From the NCBI GenBank assembly GCA_947311105.1, contig CAMZKG010000283.1, forward strand, positions 1 through 47,699: a DNA stretch of 47,699 nucleotides, given 5' to 3'. The position numbers were made by a program, and so were the translations under genes. The notes below the pieces were generated by a model. That model ran no database searches. It was not told where the DNA came from and saw only the letters and a list, made by a program, of their open reading frames with translations. Below are positions 6,738 to 16,675 of this stretch, piece by piece; position 1 is the stretch's first letter; each line of letters starts with the position of its first letter. This stretch comes from an uncultured Saprospiraceae bacterium (lineage in GTDB: Bacteria > Bacteroidota > Bacteroidia > Chitinophagales > Saprospiraceae).

Positions 6738-7979
6738 ATGAGAAATTTAACAAAGTTTTTAATCGTTGGTCTTGTACTAACAATCGGGCTGTCTTCTTGC
6801 GGTCGTAAAGGAAATGGACAATTAGTCGGAGTGATGGATCGTCCATCATGGAAAGGAATTAATCCTTATGGTATGGTTAATGTGCCTTCAGGTAGATTGC
6901 ATATCGGTGCAGGTGATGAAGATATTACCGGGACGATGATGGCGCGTAACAAAGCGATCTCTATTAGTGGGTTTTATATGGATGAAACCGAAATCACTAA
7001 TAACGAATACCGACAATTTGTTACTTGGGTGCAAGATTCAATTGCTCACTCTATGATGGATCACTTTATCGAAGATGAACAAGGAAATACCTATATCGAT
7101 TGGGATCAAGACCTTGATTTTGAATCTGAAGAGCTAGAGGATATGTTTTATCAAGGAGATGACCGTTTTGCTGGTAAGCGCGAAATGGATGTTTCTCAAT
7201 TGATTTTTGAATACCAATGGAAGGATTGGAAAGGAATGGCTCATGCTAGACCAGACCAGTCTCGAACAGACTTCTTACACAAAGAAGAAGTAAACATCTA
7301 TCCTGATACCTTGGTTTGGATTAGAGATTTTGCGTATTCTTATAATGAACCAATGACGCGTAACTATTTTTGGCATCCTGCGTTTGATGACTATCCTGTT
7401 GTAGGGATTAGTTGGAAGACGGCTAGAGCGTTTTCTTACTGGAGAACATTACTATGGAACTCTTATGGTGGGAATGGTGCTTTAAATTCTGAAGACTTTA
7501 GATTGCCTTTCGAACATGAGTGGGAATATGCTTCACGTGGAGGTCATGACTTAGTGAGATTTCCGTGGGGAGATTATTACTTGAGAAACTCAAAAGGATG
7601 TCTATTGGCTAACTTTAAGCCGGGTAGAGGTAATTATCCTGAAGATGGTGGATTGTACACAGTAAAAGCTGATGCATACTATCCAAACGACTTTGGGCTA
7701 TATAATATGGCGGGTAACGTGGCCGAATGGACAGAATCAGCGTTTTATGAAAATGCCTACTCTTTTATTCATGACCTAAACCCTGATGTTAGATTCTCTG
7801 CCGATGAAGACGCTCCGGAAGTTCAAAAGAGAAAGGTCGTTCGTGGCGGTTCTTGGAAGGATGTAGGTTATTTCTTAGAAACAGGAACTAGATCTTGGGA
7901 ATTTCAAGATACTACTAAATCTTACATAGGATTTCGTTGTGCATTGTCTTTCTTAGGAAGATCGGCAAAGGACTTTTAA
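6738..7979 (+). CDS. gldK: Type IX secretion/gliding lipoprotein GldK
   Basis: A 413-residue lipoprotein from the ATG at 6738 (MRNLTKFLIVGLVLTIGLSSC, Cys21 lipidated). A GTG seven codons upstream is also in frame but adds nothing. The body is a formylglycine-generating-enzyme-like (SUMF1) fold: an MDETEITNNEYRQFV opening, a WGDYYLRN turn, NMAGNVAEWTES and the closing RKVVRGGSWKD and GFRCA. In type IX secretion systems GldK/PorK forms the periplasmic ring with GldN/PorN under the outer membrane. The gene follows porP and precedes gldL. Its 190-base leader contains overlapping inverted repeats. Confidence 0.97.
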   Translation: MRNLTKFLIVGLVLTIGLSSCGRKGNGQLVGVMDRPSWKGINPYGMVNVPSGRLHIGAGDEDITGTMMARNKAISISGFYMDETEITNNEYRQFVTWVQDSIAHSMMDHFIEDEQGNTYIDWDQDLDFESEELEDMFYQGDDRFAGKREMDVSQLIFEYQWKDWKGMAHARPDQSRTDFLHKEEVNIYPDTLVWIRDFAYSYNEPMTRNYFWHPAFDDYPVVGISWKTARAFSYWRTLLWNSYGGNGALNSEDFRLPFEHEWEYASRGGHDLVRFPWGDYYLRNSKGCLLANFKPGRGNYPEDGGLYTVKADAYYPNDFGLYNMAGNVAEWTESAFYENAYSFIHDLNPDVRFSADEDAPEVQKRKVVRGGSWKDVGYFLETGTRSWEFQDTTKSYIGFRCALSFLGRSAKDF

Positions 7980-7998
7980 TCGAATTGTCTGTATGAGC

Positions 7999-8043
7999 TA
8001 GCAGAATTAGAGAAAATGGGGAGTCCAGCTCCCCATTCTGCTA
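7999..8043 (+). other. Hairpin between gldK and gldL
   Basis: The inner stem is aatggggag / ctccccatt (8015-8023 and 8029-8037) with a 5-nt loop. An outer stem, tagcag / ctgcta (7999-8004 and 8038-8043), encloses it. A-rich rather than T-rich sequence follows, so it is not a canonical terminator. It may set transcript stability or protect the 3' end of the gldK message. Confidence 0.6.
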
Positions 8044-8113
8044 AAAAATGCTCATATTCGTACAAAAAAGCATACTTTTCTTATTGTACATGTGGCAATT
8101 AGCCAATTTTGTG

Positions 8114-8121
8114 TACATTTG
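8114..8121 (+). promoter_or_regulatory. Candidate -7 element for gldLMN
   Basis: TACATTTG is a full match to TAnnTTTG, 39 bases before the gldL ATG. It lies in the second copy of an imperfect direct repeat, tgtacatNtggca (8085-8097 and 8112-8124). The -33 region is not obvious. Confidence 0.5.
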
Positions 8122-8159
8122 GCATTGGAAATTAATTTGTAACCGAAAAAATTTAAAAA

Positions 8160-8747
8160 ATGAGTTTTCTTCATTCAAAAGGGTTTAAATACCTAAAGAA
8201 TTTAATTATTGGAGTTGGAGCATCTGTAGTATTAGTTGGTGCCCTTTTCAAAATCATGCACCACCCTTTAGGACATGTACTTTTACCTTGGGGTATGGGT
8301 GTAGAGGCTTTTATCTTCTTTTTCCTAGGTGTTATTGGTCCAGAAAAAGATTATTACTGGGAAAAATTATACCCAGGTTTGGATAACTACAAAGGAGATG
8401 TGACTCCGATTACTGCTGGCGGTGGCGGCGGTGGTGGTCAGGCTCTAAACGGACCAGTTGTTGAAGAAAAACTAGGTGGTATGCTTAGCGAGCTTCAAAT
8501 TATGTCTAAAAGTATGTCTTCTTTGAAGGCGCTTCAAGATGCTGACTTTACAGGTACTGCTGATCAAATCAAAAGTATGGGTAATTTCTACGGAAAATTG
8601 AATGAAGCTATGTCTAATCTAGCAGATTCTGCAGATGATGCAAAACGCTACAAAGAACAAATGAAAGCATTAAACCAAAATCTTGGTTCATTGAATAGTG
8701 TTTACGGTAATATGCTTGCAGCGATGAATCCAAATCGTCAGGCTTAA
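8160..8747 (+). CDS. gldL: Type IX secretion/gliding motor protein GldL
   Basis: A 195-residue inner-membrane protein with two membrane helices near the N terminus (about residues 15-34 and 44-60). Glu49, in MGVEAFIF, sits in the second helix at the conserved position linked to proton transfer in GldL/PorL. A Gly-rich stretch and a helical cytoplasmic domain follow. GldL and GldM form the proton-driven motor of the type IX secretion system. The start is the first ATG after a candidate promoter. The gene has 180 bases between it and gldK and 45 before gldM. Confidence 0.96.
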   Translation: MSFLHSKGFKYLKNLIIGVGASVVLVGALFKIMHHPLGHVLLPWGMGVEAFIFFFLGVIGPEKDYYWEKLYPGLDNYKGDVTPITAGGGGGGGQALNGPVVEEKLGGMLSELQIMSKSMSSLKALQDADFTGTADQIKSMGNFYGKLNEAMSNLADSADDAKRYKEQMKALNQNLGSLNSVYGNMLAAMNPNRQA

Positions 8748-8792
8748 GCCGTTGTGATCGAATAATTCTCTCAAATTAAAAACGATTAACCT

Positions 8793-10340
8793 ATGTCAAT
8801 ACCAAAGGAACCGCGGCAGTTAATGATTAACTTGATGTATTTAGTACTTACAGCAATGTTGGCCCTAAATGTATCTGCGGAAATAATGAATGCTTTCTTT
8901 ACCCTAGATAGGGGTAATGTGAAGAGTTCAGCGATAATTACAAATAGTAACACTAAGATGATGGGGGCTATAGGAAAGCAAGTTGAAGCTTATCCGAAGG
9001 CTATTAATAAGGAGTATCAAGCAAAAGCCGAAAAGGCTCAAGAGTTAGTTGGTGCCTTATCGACTTACATTACGGATCTGAAGCAGGAGCTTTTTGATGC
9101 GGCTGGTGGCCCTTCTGAAGAAGACCCTACGATACCTAAAGGCAAGGATGATAAAGAAGTGCCAACAAGGCTCTTTGTCGGTGAACCACCGGAGTATAAT
9201 GCTAAAGGGATGGAGTTAAAGAAGAAAATTGAAGATACAAGAGCGGCTTTGTTAGCCTTAGTTGATAAGGAATCTCTTGCGGAGATTGAAGCTAAGTTGC
9301 CTTTAGCTATTGAGCCAATGCCTGAAAATACAGAGAAAAAGAACTGGGCGGACTATAACTTTTATCAAATGCCTGTAGCAGCGATTTTTCCAATGCTTAG
9401 TAAGTATGAGATGGATGCAAAAGCTTCTTCATCTGTGATGCTTAATTATTTTATGGAGAAAATTGGCGGAGGGGATATCAAATTTGATTCCTTTGAGCCA
9501 GTTGTTTCTGCAAAGAAAGGTTATATCATCGCTGGAGACAAGTACGAAGCAGAAATTTTCTTGAGTGCTTTTAGCTCTCAAAATTCTGGGAGTACTAGAA
9601 TTTCTGTTGATGGAAGATCTCTCCCCGTTAAAGGGGGGAAAGCTACTTATACGGTATCTCCAACTACTACAGGAGTGAAAAAGTATAATGTGAAAATCTC
9701 TATTACCAACCCTTTGACAGGTGAAACAAAGCCTTACGCAAAAACTTTCGAGTACGAAGTGGGAAGACGTTCGGTAGCGGTTTCGGCTGACAAGATGAAT
9801 GTATTCTACATTGGTGTGGATAACCCTGTTTCTGTCTCGGCAGCGGGTGTTTCTTCTAACCAATTGAAAGTGACAGGGTCTGGTATTACCATCTCTAAAA
9901 AAGGGACTGGGAAGTTTAATGTGACCGCCACGAGACCGAGCAATGATGCTTATATAACAGTGTCAGGAGGTGGTTTGAAGCCAACTAAATTTGCTTACCG
10001 TGTAAAGCGTATTCCTGATCCAGTAGCTATGCTAGGAAAATATGAGTCTGGCTCCATCGGAAATGGAAGTTTTAAGGCGCAGCAAGGCTTGATAGCTAAA
10101 TTGAAGAACTTTGACTTTGCAGCCAAATGTAATATTCAGGGTTTTGAAATGACCTACGTAAGAAAAAGAGAAGATGGAGTTGTCGCCCGTAATGGAGGGG
10201 GACGTTTCAAGCCCGAAGTATTGCGTTTAGTGAAGAAAGCTAGACCTGGTGATATTTATTATTTTGAGAAGATAAAGGCAAAATGCCCTGGGGACAAGGC
10301 TGGAAGAAAATTGCCGAGTATCGCTTTTAAAATAAGATAA
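8793..10340 (+). CDS. gldM: Type IX secretion/gliding motor protein GldM
   Basis: A 515-residue protein with one N-terminal membrane helix (MINLMYLVLTAMLALNVSAE) and a long periplasmic part. It starts MSIPKEPRQL, like other GldM proteins. The N-terminal periplasmic region is helical and the C-terminal two thirds is beta-rich (SVDGRSLPVKGGKATYTVSP, VGRRSVAVSADKMNVFYIGV). GldM spans the periplasm from the GldL motor to the GldK/GldN ring. A 31-residue acidic, Pro/Lys-containing insert near residues 110-140 is probably a flexible loop. Confidence 0.96.
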   Translation: MSIPKEPRQLMINLMYLVLTAMLALNVSAEIMNAFFTLDRGNVKSSAIITNSNTKMMGAIGKQVEAYPKAINKEYQAKAEKAQELVGALSTYITDLKQELFDAAGGPSEEDPTIPKGKDDKEVPTRLFVGEPPEYNAKGMELKKKIEDTRAALLALVDKESLAEIEAKLPLAIEPMPENTEKKNWADYNFYQMPVAAIFPMLSKYEMDAKASSSVMLNYFMEKIGGGDIKFDSFEPVVSAKKGYIIAGDKYEAEIFLSAFSSQNSGSTRISVDGRSLPVKGGKATYTVSPTTTGVKKYNVKISITNPLTGETKPYAKTFEYEVGRRSVAVSADKMNVFYIGVDNPVSVSAAGVSSNQLKVTGSGITISKKGTGKFNVTATRPSNDAYITVSGGGLKPTKFAYRVKRIPDPVAMLGKYESGSIGNGSFKAQQGLIAKLKNFDFAAKCNIQGFEMTYVRKREDGVVARNGGGRFKPEVLRLVKKARPGDIYYFEKIKAKCPGDKAGRKLPSIAFKIR

Positions 10341-10414
10341 TAGCTTACAATAGAATAAGAGCGCATCAAAACACGTTTAGGTAACTAAACAATGATTAAT
10401 AAATAACTGAGAAA

Positions 10415-11284
10415 ATGAAAATGCTAAAATTAATTTTGCCATTGTTTGTGGTTGCGTTTTTGACGACTGGGCTGTTTGCTCAGGAGCCAGAAAGCGTTAA
10501 AACAGAAACATCAACACTTGACTACCCTGACAAGCCATTAGACGACGTTGTAGAGCGTAATTTGACGAGTGAAAAGAGAATTCTTCCTTATGAAACAATG
10601 AGAGAAGGGGATATTCTTTGGTCAAAGAAAATTTGGCGAGTCGTGGACGTAAGGGAAAAGATGAATTTACCTTTTGCTTATCCTGAAAAGCCATTTTTTA
10701 CCATATTGGTAGATGGCTTGAAAGATGGAGCTTTGACCGCTTATAGCGTGGAAGATGATAAGTTCTCGTTCCCTATTTCAGGAGCAGACGTCGAATCAAT
10801 GTTGTATAGTGTTGATACGGAGTATGTTGTAGATCCAGACACTTACGAAGAGAAGATGACTGTTGTTAGAAACGAAGTGGATGCAGAGAATGTCAAGCGC
10901 TATAGATTGAAAGAGATGTGGTTCTTTGATGCGGAGTCTTCCACAATGCGCGTTAGAATTTTAGGAATTGCCCCTATCATCGACAAGTTAGATGAGGATG
11001 GTAATTTTCAGAGAGAACAAGCATTGTTTTGGGTCTATTATCCAGATTCACGAGAATGGTTGGCAAAATACAGAGTAGCAAACTTTGCGGGTAATGAGGC
11101 GAGTCCGATTACTTGGGAAGATTTGTTGGAGATGAGATTTTTCTCAAGTTATATATTAAAACAATCTAACGTGCGAGATCGGCGGATTGCGGATTATATG
11201 ACTAATGGGGTAGATGCCTTGTTAGAAGGGGAGAAAATCAAAAACTCTATCTTTAATTTTGAGCAAGATTTATGGTCTTATTAA
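10415..11284 (+). CDS. gldN: Type IX secretion/gliding protein GldN
   Basis: A 289-residue periplasmic protein with a cleavable signal peptide (MKMLKLILPLFVVAFLTTGLFAQ). The body has the GldN/PorN features: SEKRILPYETMREGDILWSK, an RVVDVREKMNLPF segment, LKEMWFFDAESSTMRVRILG and the closing SNVRDRRIADYM. GldN binds GldK to make the periplasmic ring of the system. It is the last gene of the cluster and is followed by a strong terminator. Confidence 0.96.
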   Translation: MKMLKLILPLFVVAFLTTGLFAQEPESVKTETSTLDYPDKPLDDVVERNLTSEKRILPYETMREGDILWSKKIWRVVDVREKMNLPFAYPEKPFFTILVDGLKDGALTAYSVEDDKFSFPISGADVESMLYSVDTEYVVDPDTYEEKMTVVRNEVDAENVKRYRLKEMWFFDAESSTMRVRILGIAPIIDKLDEDGNFQREQALFWVYYPDSREWLAKYRVANFAGNEASPITWEDLLEMRFFSSYILKQSNVRDRRIADYMTNGVDALLEGEKIKNSIFNFEQDLWSY

Positions 11285-11321
11285 GGGCTAAAATTCGATA
11301 AACCACTGATATTGGTGGTCT

Positions 11322-11358
11322 AAGCGGAGCGACTTTTTCTAAGTCGCTCCGCTTTTTT
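11322..11358 (+). terminator. Rho-independent terminator after gldN
   Basis: A 14-bp perfect stem, aagcggagcgactt / aagtcgctccgctt (11322-11335 and 11341-11354), with a 5-nt loop runs into a T-run ending at 11358. It lies 38 bases after the gldN stop and separates the secretion cluster from the ribosomal genes. Confidence 0.92.
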
Positions 11359-11652
11359 ATTGCACAAAGTGACCATTATACTTGTTGGTTTTGGGGCGTA
11401 GAAATACGGTGTTTTATGCGTTAATTTATTGTTTTCGGCGGGATTTTTCACTTTTATGAAAATGTGGAAAAAAGCTTGTTGTATCGGAGATGATAAAAAG
11501 TATTATAATTGATTGATTATCAGATAGTTATCATAAAATAGTTTCTGAAAAGTATTTTTTTTAAAAAATAAGTTTCATGTTAGCAGAAAAAATAGTACCT
11601 TTGCATTCGCTTTTTAAACAAGGTGGTTTATCCACTGATTAAGAATAATTTT
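11359..11652 (+). other. Leader and promoter region of the ribosomal cluster
   Basis: No gene is visible between the gldN terminator and rpsL. The stretch is AT-rich, contains the rpsL promoter (11573-11603) and ends with a small hairpin, gtgg-tttat-ccac (11623-11635), 18 bases before the rpsL ATG. Confidence 0.6.
11573..11603 (+). promoter_or_regulatory. Promoter of the rpsL ribosomal cluster
   Basis: TTTC (11573-11576), 19 bases, then TACCTTTG (11596-11603) fits the Bacteroidota housekeeping promoter TTTG-N19-TAnnTTTG with one mismatch in the -33 element. It lies 49 bases before the rpsL ATG. Confidence 0.75.
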
Positions 11653-12027
11653 ATGCCAACAATTAACCAGTTAGTTCGGAAGAGCCGTAAGAAGATCGTC
11701 ATGGCGAGCAAGTCTAGGGCTTTGGATAGCTGTCCCCAGAAGCGGGGCGTGTGCACAAGAGTATATACAACTACTCCAAAGAAACCAAACTCTGCATTGA
11801 GAAAGGTAGCTAAGGTGAAGTTGACTAATGGGATTGAAGTGATAGCTTATATTCCTGGAGAAGGTCACAATCTACAAGAGCACTCTATAGTACTTGTAAG
11901 AGGTGGCAGAGTAAAGGATTTACCAGGTGTAAGATACACTGTGGTAAGAGGAGCATTGGATACAGCAGGTGTAGATGATAGAAAACAGAGTCGTTCAAAA
12001 TATGGCACAAAGCGGCCAAAAAAATAA
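11653..12027 (+). CDS. rpsL: 30S ribosomal protein S12
   Basis: A 124-residue protein at the decoding centre. The start is the ATG of [10 protein letters not shown], because the longer frame from 11623 adds ten unrelated residues inside the leader. The [10 protein letters not shown] motif (lysines 43-44) and GGRVKDLPG (Lys88, Asp89) are intact, so the usual streptomycin-resistance positions carry the sensitive residues. It heads the str cluster, 12 bases before rpsG. Confidence 0.97.
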   Translation: MPTINQLVRKSRKKIVMASKSRALDSCPQKRGVCTRVYTTTPKKPNSALRKVAKVKLTNGIEVIAYIPGEGHNLQEHSIVLVRGGRVKDLPGVRYTVVRGALDTAGVDDRKQSRSKYGTKRPKK

Positions 12028-12039
12028 TCTGATAAGAAG

Positions 12040-12507
12040 ATGAGAAAAAGAAAACCAAAAGTAAGGTATCTCGCTCCTGATCCAAGATATAATGATCAGA
12101 TGGTAACACGTTTTGTCAACAACATGATGTATGAGGGCAAAAAGAGTTTGGCGTTTAAGATTTTTTATGATGCATTGGATATTGTAAAAGAGAAGACTTC
12201 CGAAAATGAATTGGAAGTATGGAGAAAAGCGCTGAATAACATAATGCCACAAGTCGAAGTTAGAAGTAGAAGAATCGGTGGTGCTACTTTTCAAATTCCA
12301 GTAGAATTACCTGCAAGAAGAAAAGTAACCGTAGGAATGAAGTGGTTGATTACTTTTGCGCGGAAGCGTGGTGGACGAGGAATGGCAGAAAAACTAGCAG
12401 CGGAGATAATCGCAGCAAGTAAGGAAGAAGGAGCAGCAGTGAAGAGAAGAGAAGATGTGCACAAAATGGCCGAATCAAACAGAGCATTTGCTCACTTTAA
12501 AGTTTAA
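12040..12507 (+). CDS. rpsG: 30S ribosomal protein S7
   Basis: A 155-residue primary binder of the 3' domain of 16S rRNA. It starts [19 protein letters not shown] and contains the family segments [18 protein letters not shown] and [14 protein letters not shown]. Length and order (rpsL, rpsG, fusA) are standard. Only 17 bases separate it from fusA. Confidence 0.97.
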   Translation: MRKRKPKVRYLAPDPRYNDQMVTRFVNNMMYEGKKSLAFKIFYDALDIVKEKTSENELEVWRKALNNIMPQVEVRSRRIGGATFQIPVELPARRKVTVGMKWLITFARKRGGRGMAEKLAAEIIAASKEEGAAVKRREDVHKMAESNRAFAHFKV

Positions 12508-12524
12508 TTTTTTTAAAAGACGGA

Positions 12525-14654
12525 ATGACTAATCTTAAGTTTACACGGAATATTGGAATTGCTGCGCACGTAGATGCAGGAAAGACGACGATGACAGAGC
12601 GTATCTTGTTTTATACAGGTATCAGTCACAAGATCGGTGAAGTGCATGATGGGGCTGCCACTATGGACTGGATGGAGCAAGAGCAGGAAAGAGGTATCAC
12701 AATTACTTCTGCTGCAACAAGAACACATTGGACTTGGAAGGATCAAGAGTATGTTGTTAATATAATCGACACTCCTGGTCACGTAGATTTTACGGTCGAA
12801 GTGGAGCGTTCATTAAGAGTACTGGATGGTGTAATCGCGTTGTTTTGTGCTGTTTCTGGTGTGGAGCCACAGTCTGAAACGGTTTGGAGACAGGCGGATA
12901 GATATAAAGTACCACGTCTAGGTTTTGTAAACAAAATGGATAGGTCTGGTGCAGACTTCTTTAGTGTCGTAAACGATATTAAAGTAAAACTAGGAGCCAA
13001 CCCTGTCCCTTTGCAGGTTCCTATTGGAGCAGAAGATGATTTTAGGGGGGTTGTTGACTTGTTGACTAAGAAGGCGATTGTATGGGATGATGAGTCTCAT
13101 GGAATGACCTATAAAGAAATTCCAATTCCAGAAGATTTAGTGGATGTCGTAGAAGAGTATAGAGGGCTGTTGATTGAGTCTGTTGCAGAATATAATGATG
13201 CGATTCTGGAAAAATTCTTTGATGATCCGGATTCGATTTCTGTAGAAGAATTACAAGTGGCTATTCGTGCCGCTGTAACAGATATGAAAATCATCCCAAT
13301 GATGTGTGGGTCTGCCTTTAAGAATAAAGGTGTTCAGGCAGCATTAGATGCGGTTTGTACATATCTACCTGCACCAACGGATATAGAAGCTATTGAAGGT
13401 ATCAATCCTGATACTGAAGAGCCAGAATTGCGGAAGCCATCTACTGAAGAGCCTTTTGCAGCACTAGCTTTTAAGATTGCGACAGATCCTTTTGTTGGGC
13501 GCTTGGCATACATTCGTGTTTATTCTGGTCAATTAGATGCAGGGTCTTATGTATTGAACACAAGGTCTGGAAAGAAAGAGCGGATTTCGCGTATCTTCCA
13601 GATGCATGCCAATAAGCAGAATTCTATTCCTGGCGTTGAAGCGGGTGACATTGCAGCGGTAGTAGGGTTTAAAGATATAAAAACAGGTGATACTTTATGT
13701 GCTCTTGACAAGCCAATTGTATTAGAAAGCATGACTTTTCCTGATCCTGTAATCAGCGTAGCTATTGAGCCAAAATCGCAAAAAGATATAGATAAATTAG
13801 GAACAGGTCTGTCTAAATTAGCAGAAGAAGATCCGACATTTATCGTAAGATATAATGAAGATACTAACCAGACCGTTATTAGCGGGATGGGGGAGTTACA
13901 CTTAGAGATTCTTGTTGATCGTTTGAAAAGAGAATTTAAAGTTGAGTGTAATCAAGGAGCGCCAATGGTTAACTACAAGGAAGCGCTTACGCAAACAGTT
14001 GACCATACAGAGCGTTTGAAAAAACAGAGTGGTGGATCTGGTTTGTTTGCAGTGATGAGTTTTGAACTAGGGCCAGCCGACGAAGAGTTTATCGAGTCTG
14101 AAGATTTTAAGTCTGGCAAGGTGAAGTTACAGTTTGTGAATTCAATAACAGGTGGCTCAATTCCAAAGGAATTATTGCCATCGGTTATCAAAGGCTTTAA
14201 CTCAATGATGAGCAACGGTATTTTAGCTGGATACAATATTGACAGTATGAAAGTCAGAGTGTATGATGGTAAAATTCACCCAGTAGATTCTAAGCCTATA
14301 GCATTTGAGCTTTGTGCGAAAGAAGGATTTAAGGCTGCAGCGAAACAAGCAAAACCAGTCTTACTCGAGCCAATCATGAAGTTAGAAGTAGTGACTCCAG
14401 AAGAATATGTAGGGCCTGTAATTGGGGACTTGAATAGAAGACGTGGTCTTCCGAAAGGACAAAATAGCGCTCCAGGTGGTGCGATTCAAATATCTGCGGA
14501 TGTACCATTATCTGAAATGTTCGGTTATGTAACTAACTTGCGTACGATTACGGCGGGTAGAGCATCATCTTCTATGGAATTTTCGCACTATGCGGCAGCT
14601 CCAAAAGGAATAGCAAAGAAAGTAATTGACGAAGCCAACGGCGTCGTTAGTTAA
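12525..14654 (+). CDS. fusA: Translation elongation factor G
   Basis: A 709-residue GTPase that drives ribosomal translocation. The nucleotide-binding motifs are intact: AHVDAGKTT near residue 14, DTPGH near 85 and NKMD near 139, with the switch I segment [10 protein letters not shown] between. Domain II to V features follow, including GMGELHLEI and RRRGLPKGQ. It lies between rpsG and rpsJ, where many other phyla also carry tuf; here tuf is absent. Confidence 0.97.
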   Translation: MTNLKFTRNIGIAAHVDAGKTTMTERILFYTGISHKIGEVHDGAATMDWMEQEQERGITITSAATRTHWTWKDQEYVVNIIDTPGHVDFTVEVERSLRVLDGVIALFCAVSGVEPQSETVWRQADRYKVPRLGFVNKMDRSGADFFSVVNDIKVKLGANPVPLQVPIGAEDDFRGVVDLLTKKAIVWDDESHGMTYKEIPIPEDLVDVVEEYRGLLIESVAEYNDAILEKFFDDPDSISVEELQVAIRAAVTDMKIIPMMCGSAFKNKGVQAALDAVCTYLPAPTDIEAIEGINPDTEEPELRKPSTEEPFAALAFKIATDPFVGRLAYIRVYSGQLDAGSYVLNTRSGKKERISRIFQMHANKQNSIPGVEAGDIAAVVGFKDIKTGDTLCALDKPIVLESMTFPDPVISVAIEPKSQKDIDKLGTGLSKLAEEDPTFIVRYNEDTNQTVISGMGELHLEILVDRLKREFKVECNQGAPMVNYKEALTQTVDHTERLKKQSGGSGLFAVMSFELGPADEEFIESEDFKSGKVKLQFVNSITGGSIPKELLPSVIKGFNSMMSNGILAGYNIDSMKVRVYDGKIHPVDSKPIAFELCAKEGFKAAAKQAKPVLLEPIMKLEVVTPEEYVGPVIGDLNRRRGLPKGQNSAPGGAIQISADVPLSEMFGYVTNLRTITAGRASSSMEFSHYAAAPKGIAKKVIDEANGVVS

Positions 14655-14688
14655 TAAATAAATTTTTTAATTGATTTGAAACAGGGTT

Positions 14689-14997
14689 ATGAATCAGAAA
14701 ATCAGGATTAAGTTACGTTCGTACGACCACAATTTGGTTGATAAGTCAACAGCGAAGATTGTTAAGACGGTACGTAATAGTGGGGCTCTCGTAGTAGGCC
14801 CGATTCCGCTGCCCACGAAGAAAGAGATCTTTACGGTCTTGCGTTCACCCCATGTGAACAAGAAATCTCGTGAGCAGTTCCAGCTAAGAACGCATAAGCG
14901 TTTGATTGAAATTTTTACTCCAACTCCTAAGACAGTGGATGCATTGTCCAAGTTGGAATTGCCGAGTGGTGTTGATATTCAGGTGAAGCTTTTCTAA
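14689..14997 (+). CDS. rpsJ: 30S ribosomal protein S10
   Basis: A 102-residue protein of the 30S head, starting [20 protein letters not shown]. The long ribosome-inserted loop ([20 protein letters not shown]) is conserved. It begins the S10 cluster, 34 bases after fusA, with no promoter-like element between, so read-through from the str cluster is likely. Confidence 0.97.
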   Translation: MNQKIRIKLRSYDHNLVDKSTAKIVKTVRNSGALVVGPIPLPTKKEIFTVLRSPHVNKKSREQFQLRTHKRLIEIFTPTPKTVDALSKLELPSGVDIQVKLF

Positions 14998-15064
14998 GCT
15001 TTGGTCTCGAATATACATCGACAGATATAAACATATTTCTTTTTAAATTTTAAAATCGTTAACT

Positions 15065-15685
15065 GTGGACGGTTTAATAGGTAGAAAAATTGGCATGACC
15101 AGTATCTATGATGATACAGGCCGTAATGTAGCATGTACAGTGATTGAAGCTGGACCATGTGCCATTACACAAGTAAAACGCCCCGAAACGGACGGTTACT
15201 ACGCCATTCAACTTGGGTATTTAGATGCCAAGGATAAAAATACAACAAAGGCTTTGAAAGGACATTTTGCGAAAGCAGGATCAACTTCTAAGAGAAAGCT
15301 TGTAGAGTTTAGAGATGCTGAGTTAGACAAAGGTCTTGGCGATGTAGTTACAGTAGCAGATGTCTTCGAAGAGGGAGATGTGGTTGATGTTGTAGGTACT
15401 TCTAAGGGTAAAGGCTTTCAGGGTGTTGTGAAAAGACATAATTTCCGTGGTGTGGGTGATGCTACACATGGTCAGCACAACCGACTAAGAGCTCCTGGTT
15501 CTATTGGGGCGGCTTCTTATCCTGCGAAAGTAATCAAAGGAATGAGAATGGCTGGACAAATGGGAAACAAGAGAGTAAAGGCTCAAAATCTTGTAATCCT
15601 AAAAATCTTTCCAGAAAAGAATCTTATTCTTGTGAAGGGGGCGGTACCTGGTCACAAGGGAGCTTTTGTAATAATTGAAAAATAA
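15065..15685 (+). CDS. rplC: 50S ribosomal protein L3
   Basis: A 206-residue protein near the peptidyl transferase centre. It begins at a GTG ([11 protein letters not shown]), since no ATG is available in frame before the conserved N terminus. The loop that reaches the active centre, [20 protein letters not shown], is conserved and includes the glutamine methylated in other bacteria. A 67-base gap precedes it, one of the larger gaps in this cluster. Confidence 0.96.
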   Translation: MDGLIGRKIGMTSIYDDTGRNVACTVIEAGPCAITQVKRPETDGYYAIQLGYLDAKDKNTTKALKGHFAKAGSTSKRKLVEFRDAELDKGLGDVVTVADVFEEGDVVDVVGTSKGKGFQGVVKRHNFRGVGDATHGQHNRLRAPGSIGAASYPAKVIKGMRMAGQMGNKRVKAQNLVILKIFPEKNLILVKGAVPGHKGAFVIIEK

Positions 15686-15714
15686 GAACTTAGGTTCTAA
15701 TAAATCATCGACAA

Positions 15715-16356
15715 ATGAAAATCGATATATTTAATACACAAGGAAGTGCTACTGGGCGTCAAGCAGATTTGCATGACGGTGTCTTCGGTATTGAAGCCAA
15801 CGAGCACACGATGTACCTTGCGGTAAAACAATACTTGGCTAACCAAAGACAAGGGACTCATAAGTCTAAAGAACGTGGTGAGATTGTGGGATCAACTAGA
15901 AAGTTGTTCAAACAAAAAGGAACTGGTGGCGCTAGACGTGGTAATATTAAGAGCCCTTTGTTAAGAGGTGGTGGACGTGCATTTGGACCTAGACCGAGAG
16001 ATTATAGCTTTAAGTTGAATAAAAAAGTTAAGTCTTTGGCAAGAAACTCTGCATTGTCTTCTAAGCTTGCCGCAGGCGAAGTAAAGGTTGTTGAAGACTT
16101 TGCAATGGAGACGCCAAGCACAAAAGAAATGAGTAAAATCCTGAATAGCCTAAAAGGAGATTTTAGAAGGGTTTTGCTTGTAACCAAAGCTTTTGATCCT
16201 GTTGTGATAAAAGCGGCTAGTAACATAGCCGATGTTGAAGTCCTTGCGGCAAAAGATATTAATACTTATCAACTTTTGAAAGGAGATGTAATTCTTTTAC
16301 AAGAAGGTGCGGTAAGCGTAGTGAATGAACTTTGTTCCAAATACAGTAAGAATTAA
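15715..16356 (+). CDS. rplD: 50S ribosomal protein L4
   Basis: A 213-residue protein lining the exit tunnel. The extended loop (KQKGTGGARRGNIKSPLLRG) is conserved. In E. coli L4 represses its own operon; whether this operates here cannot be seen from sequence. The gene starts 29 bases after rplC and 11 bases precede rplW. Confidence 0.96.
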   Translation: MKIDIFNTQGSATGRQADLHDGVFGIEANEHTMYLAVKQYLANQRQGTHKSKERGEIVGSTRKLFKQKGTGGARRGNIKSPLLRGGGRAFGPRPRDYSFKLNKKVKSLARNSALSSKLAAGEVKVVEDFAMETPSTKEMSKILNSLKGDFRRVLLVTKAFDPVVIKAASNIADVEVLAAKDINTYQLLKGDVILLQEGAVSVVNELCSKYSKN

Positions 16357-16367
16357 ATTGTCATAAG

Positions 16368-16664
16368 ATGATCAAACGCATTCTAATAAAGCCTGTAATT
16401 ACTGAAAAATCTGAACTATTGAGTTCAAAACATAATCAGTACTCTTTTGTAGTCCATAAAAAGGCTAACAAAATTGAGATAAAAAAGGCGATTGAAAACA
16501 AATACGGTGTAACTGTTGAAAATGTCAGCACAATGATAGTGCCTGGTAAAACAAAAACTAGAGCAACACGCTCGGGTTATGTTCAAGGTCGCACAGCTAG
16601 CTTTAAGAAAGCCATCATAACAGTAGCTGATGGTGAAGAGCTAAATATTTACGGAGAAGCCTAA
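16368..16664 (+). CDS. rplW: 50S ribosomal protein L23
   Basis: A 98-residue protein at the tunnel exit, where trigger factor and SRP dock. It starts MIKRILIKPVITEKSELLS, the family signature, and has the conserved EIKKAIENKYGV segment. It sits 11 bases from each neighbour, rplD and rplB. Confidence 0.96.
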   Translation: MIKRILIKPVITEKSELLSSKHNQYSFVVHKKANKIEIKKAIENKYGVTVENVSTMIVPGKTKTRATRSGYVQGRTASFKKAIITVADGEELNIYGEA

Positions 16665-16675
16665 ATTATTAAACC

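Noticed and set aside
7999..8043. Terminator between gldK and gldL
   Set aside because: The hairpin is strong, but it is followed by As instead of Ts on the plus strand, so I list it only as a hairpin.
9429..9863. 144-codon reverse frame inside gldM
   Set aside because: It is a shadow of a clear gldM frame and has no recognisable domain.
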